This document shows positions 61,493 through 64,000 of a stretch of DNA of 64,000 nt, in pieces. The notes beneath the pieces were generated by a model, which was given only the letters and a program-made list of their open reading frames with translations, was not told the DNA's origin and searched no databases. Numbering within the stretch: position 1 is the stretch's first letter; the number at the start of each line of letters is the position of its first letter. The translations under genes were made by a program, and so were the position numbers. The DNA comes from Alphaproteobacteria bacterium (GTDB lineage: Bacteria; Pseudomonadota; Alphaproteobacteria; Caulobacterales; Maricaulaceae), in the NCBI GenBank assembly GCA_016124665.1, contig WGNH01000008.1:1-64000 (forward strand). The letters run 5' to 3'.

Positions 61493-64000
61493 CTAGCCGG
61501 AGCGGGCGTTTTCCAGGCGCCCGATCAAGGCTGGATCGATTATGCCGGTCACCGGCAGACCCCGGTCTGACTGGAAGGCGCGGACCGCGGCCTCGGTGCG
61601 CGGACCCGGCTGTCCGTCGGGCTGACCGGCCTCATAACCGAGCGCGTTGAGCAGGCTCTGGGCGGAAGCGATCAGCTCGGTGTCGAGGGTGATGGTCGCC
61701 CCCCAATTGCGGCTGTACTGGCCATTGATCTCGGCATTGAAAGGCCGGGGTGTGAAGCCGGAGACAATCTGGTCGGCCTGTGCCCGCACCGACGGATCAA
61801 GGGTTGGCGCAATCGCGGCGGCCTGCTCGCCGGCGCCGGTGTCGCCGCCGGCCGCGGCAATCGAGAACCAGGCATAGGCGTCGGCATCGCTTTGCGGCAT
61901 GCCCTGGCCCTGCTGGAACAGGACGGCGAGATTGAATTGTGAATCCGTCAAACCGTGCAGCGCGGCTTCCTCGAACCAGTGTGCGGCCTCATCAAGATTT
62001 TCCTCGCCGCCCGATCCGGTGGCAAACATGACGCCGAGATTGTGCATGGCGCGGCGGTGGCCGGCCTCGGCGGCGCGGCGCGTCCATTGACGCGCGGCGG
62101 GCAGGTCCTGCTCCACGCCTTCGCCGCGTTCCAAAAGCTTGGCATAGCGGTACTGGGCGGCGGGGACATTCTGCTCGGCAGCGCGGCGGATCAGGGCGGC
62201 TGCCCCGGCCACATCGCCGCTCGACAGGCGCTGTTCGCCGAGAAGATAGCGTGCCACCGGATCACCGGATGCGGCGGCCTGCTGCAAGGTGGGCAGGGTC
62301 ACAACAACCGGTTCGGCGGACGGTGTTTGTGCGGGGGATGCGGATTGCAGATCCGCCTCGCGCGCGGGGGCTGTTGGTTCCGGGACCTCCCGTGCGGCGG
62401 TCTGTTGCGGCGCGGGCGTGACGTCTTCTTCCGGCGCGGTTGACTCTTCCGGCGGTGTGGCCGCAGGCGTTGTGGCAGGCTCGCTCGTATCGCGGGTTTC
62501 CCCGGCCCCGATTCTGTCCGGTCCGCCGGCGACGGGGAGATCGCCCAGCACTTCGGATGACAGGGCTTCGGCGGCGCTGGCCGGCTCGCGGTTGAAATTG
62601 TCGTAAAGCAACATGCCGGCCGCGGAGGCGATGGCGAGGAAGCCAAGCACGCTGGCCGCGATCATGATGGTGCGGCCGTTTCCGCTTTCGCTGCTTTCGG
62701 TAACATAGGGATCAAAGCTGGAGGTGCGGTCGCCCCGCGTGCGGCTGCGCGCCGCCGCCAGGAAATCGGCATCGGCAGTGGCCCCCAGCGGGGCCCGTGA
62801 TTTCGGTGCTGACTGTTGTGGCTGTTGGCTCTGCTGTGGGCGGGGACGCTGTTGCCGCACCGGCTCATCGACCGGCTCCATCGGCTGCAGGATCATGCCG
62901 GCATCGGCTGACGGGCCACGGCCGGGCCGGTCCGGCGCGCGCGACCGGGGCTGCGCTGCCGCCACTTCCGCGTCCAGGGCCCGTTCGTCGATCAGGAATT
63001 CATCATCCTCCGCTTCCCGGACCGGCGCACGCGATGGCGGTGTGGCGGCCTCGGCGATGATGAAGGGGTCATCGACCTCGTCCTCGTCAAAGCCCGGCGG
63101 TGTTTCCGCGTCCGGTGGCGGGGGCAGGGGCGTATCGAAATCCGGCTCGTCATAAGCGGGCTGGCGCATTGCCGGGGCAGGTTCGGGCTGAGGCCCGGGT
63201 GCGGCCTCTTCTTCCACATGGCGGTTCTCGATGGCTTCCAGCCGGTCGGCCAGCGCATTCATGGCGCGTTGCACGGGCGACAGGCTTTCCTCGGTTTCCG
63301 CGCGGGCCTTTTCCAGCCGTTCGGAAATGCCGCCGATCGCGTCCTCGATGCGCTTCGCCGTGCGCTCCTCGGACTGGCGCAAGCGCTCTTCGAGATCGCT
63401 TTCCTGGGCCCTGGCAGTCTGGCGTTCTTCCAGCCGGGCCACCGCTTCGGACATCGACTTTGTGGCCGTCTCGATGGCTTCGGCGGCGCGGCTTTCGCTT
63501 TTCTCGACGCGCGCATTCAGGGACTGGCCGAGCGCGGACACGTCATCGCCCAGCTTGCGGATGGCTTCACGGTTTTCCGCGCGCACGGAGTCGAAACGCT
63601 GCGCCAGCTCGCGGTCGGCCCTGTCGGTATTGTGGAGCGCTTCGGCTTTCTGCTCGCTCTCGCTGATGCGGTCGTCCATGACGCGGGCGAGGCGGGTGAT
63701 TTCGAGGCCGATCCGGCTCAGCGATTCCGAATGCGAGGTCTCGGCAGCGGCAATGCGGGTTTCCGCGGTTTTCAGGGCGCGCTCGAGGCGTTCGACGCGC
63801 GGCTCGGAAACCGCGTCTTCCAGTTCGCGCGCCACTTGCGCCCGTGTGTCGGCAACGACGCGGGCCAGCTCGTCGGACAAAAGATCGAAGCGGCGGTCCA
63901 GATCTCCGGTATCGGTGGAGAAGGGCCGGCTTTCGAGCGAGCGCAGGCGGGCATCAATGCGGGCCACGGATTGCTCGAAGGCGCTGGCCGCATCATTGGT
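61493..64000 (-). CDS. PodJ-like polar localisation factor (C-terminal part)
   Basis: The frame is open to the right edge, so the start is outside the window; 835 residues are visible. From the edge inward they comprise a long coiled coil of about 260 residues, an acidic proline-rich spacer, one transmembrane helix (IAASVLGFLAIASAAGMLL), a periplasmic spacer, four SEL1-type repeats (ARYLLGEQRLSSGD; AQYRYAKLLERGEG; HNLGVMFATGSGG; FNLAVLFQQGQGM) and a peptidoglycan-binding domain at the end (AAVRAFQSDRGLPVTG). This is the layout of PodJ, which organises the flagellar pole and pilus assembly in Caulobacter. It is about 12 bases from the TauE gene. Confidence 0.85.
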   Translation of the reverse strand, partial: TNDAASAFEQSVARIDARLRSLESRPFSTDTGDLDRRFDLLSDELARVVADTRAQVARELEDAVSEPRVERLERALKTAETRIAAAETSHSESLSRIGLEITRLARVMDDRISESEQKAEALHNTDRADRELAQRFDSVRAENREAIRKLGDDVSALGQSLNARVEKSESRAAEAIETATKSMSEAVARLEERQTARAQESDLEERLRQSEERTAKRIEDAIGGISERLEKARAETEESLSPVQRAMNALADRLEAIENRHVEEEAAPGPQPEPAPAMRQPAYDEPDFDTPLPPPPDAETPPGFDEDEVDDPFIIAEAATPPSRAPVREAEDDEFLIDERALDAEVAAAQPRSRAPDRPGRGPSADAGMILQPMEPVDEPVRQQRPRPQQSQQPQQSAPKSRAPLGATADADFLAAARSRTRGDRTSSFDPYVTESSESGNGRTIMIAASVLGFLAIASAAGMLLYDNFNREPASAAEALSSEVLGDLPVAGGPDRIGAGETRDTSEPATTPAATPPEESTAPEEDVTPAPQQTAAREVPEPTAPAREADLQSASPAQTPSAEPVVVTLPTLQQAAASGDPVARYLLGEQRLSSGDVAGAAALIRRAAEQNVPAAQYRYAKLLERGEGVEQDLPAARQWTRRAAEAGHRRAMHNLGVMFATGSGGEENLDEAAHWFEEAALHGLTDSQFNLAVLFQQGQGMPQSDADAYAWFSIAAAGGDTGAGEQAAAIAPTLDPSVRAQADQIVSGFTPRPFNAEINGQYSRNWGATITLDTELIASAQSLLNALGYEAGQPDGQPGPRTEAAVRAFQSDRGLPVTGIIDPALIGRLENARSG

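Noticed and set aside
1-64000. Search for CRISPR arrays, rRNA, tRNA and restriction or toxin systems
   Set aside because: No regular direct repeats with spacers, no tRNA-like cloverleaf or rRNA sequence, and no methylase or toxin motifs were seen by eye; a tool-based scan could still find short items.

Overview
The window is GC-rich, compact alphaproteobacterial chromosome. Several genes point to a dimorphic, prosthecate Maricaulales/Caulobacterales-type marine bacterium: a PodJ-like polar organiser with SEL1 repeats and a peptidoglycan-binding end, class I lysyl-tRNA synthetase, lipoprotein M13 peptidases, DUF4197, DUF6460 and TIGR02186 proteins, and the ligase-associated helicase/PdeM pair. 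The placement is inferred from gene content and style only. No rRNA, tRNA, CRISPR array or complete insertion sequence was seen.

Layout. 0-4.75 kb: end of an outer-membrane efflux protein, then an RND adaptor and pump. 4.8-9.3 kb: two tandem M13 metallopeptidase lipoproteins. 9.4-12.9 kb: a small exported protein, rmlB-rmlA, and a TauE/SafE permease. 12.9-18.0 kb (minus): a MacA/MacB-type tripartite exporter followed by a DUF4197 protein and an extended SDR. 18.1-20.4 kb (minus): a cellulose-synthase-like glycosyltransferase with an overlapping small membrane protein, and a SixA-type phosphatase. 20.4-23.6 kb: an amidohydrolase lipoprotein operon behind three tandem operators, with two membrane-protein/XRE pairs, one of them with a broken regulator. 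A 270-bp inverted-repeat element separates this from 23.9-27.5 kb (minus): a TetR-controlled HlyD/ABC-2 exporter. 27.7-38.7 kb: lysS, a third membrane-protein/XRE pair, a PRC-barrel protein, an S24 repressor, DUF952-pyrD, a MATE pump, an alcohol dehydrogenase, a histone-deacetylase-family protein and small DUF proteins. 39.3-52.1 kb: an AT-rich S8 protease, thioesterases, a degenerate response regulator, MscS, an AbgT transporter, and two tandem M23 peptidases. 52.1-64 kb: helicase and pdeM, a small island, DUF3429, TIGR02186-TauE, and the PodJ-like gene running off the right edge.

Three observations stand out. First, the S8 protease and both M23 peptidases share a C-terminal module of about 260 residues that I cannot assign to a known family; the three catalytic domains are unrelated or different, so the module probably serves export, surface attachment or substrate binding. 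Second, secreted-protein genes here sit beside duplicated 3' fragments of neighbouring housekeeping genes: the end of pdeM is repeated on both sides of a 2.8-kb island, and a 47-bp piece of the AbgT gene lies between the two M23 genes. Third, an interspersed palindromic repeat found between genes has also inserted in frame into the DNA-repair helicase, adding about 42 residues to the protein.

Regulatory sequence is unusually legible: three tandem 16-bp operators over the amidohydrolase promoter, a TetR palindrome touching a probably leaderless tetR start, paired GGAAT-type sites between the S24 repressor and DUF952-pyrD, and clear intrinsic terminators after the second M13 gene and the AbgT gene.
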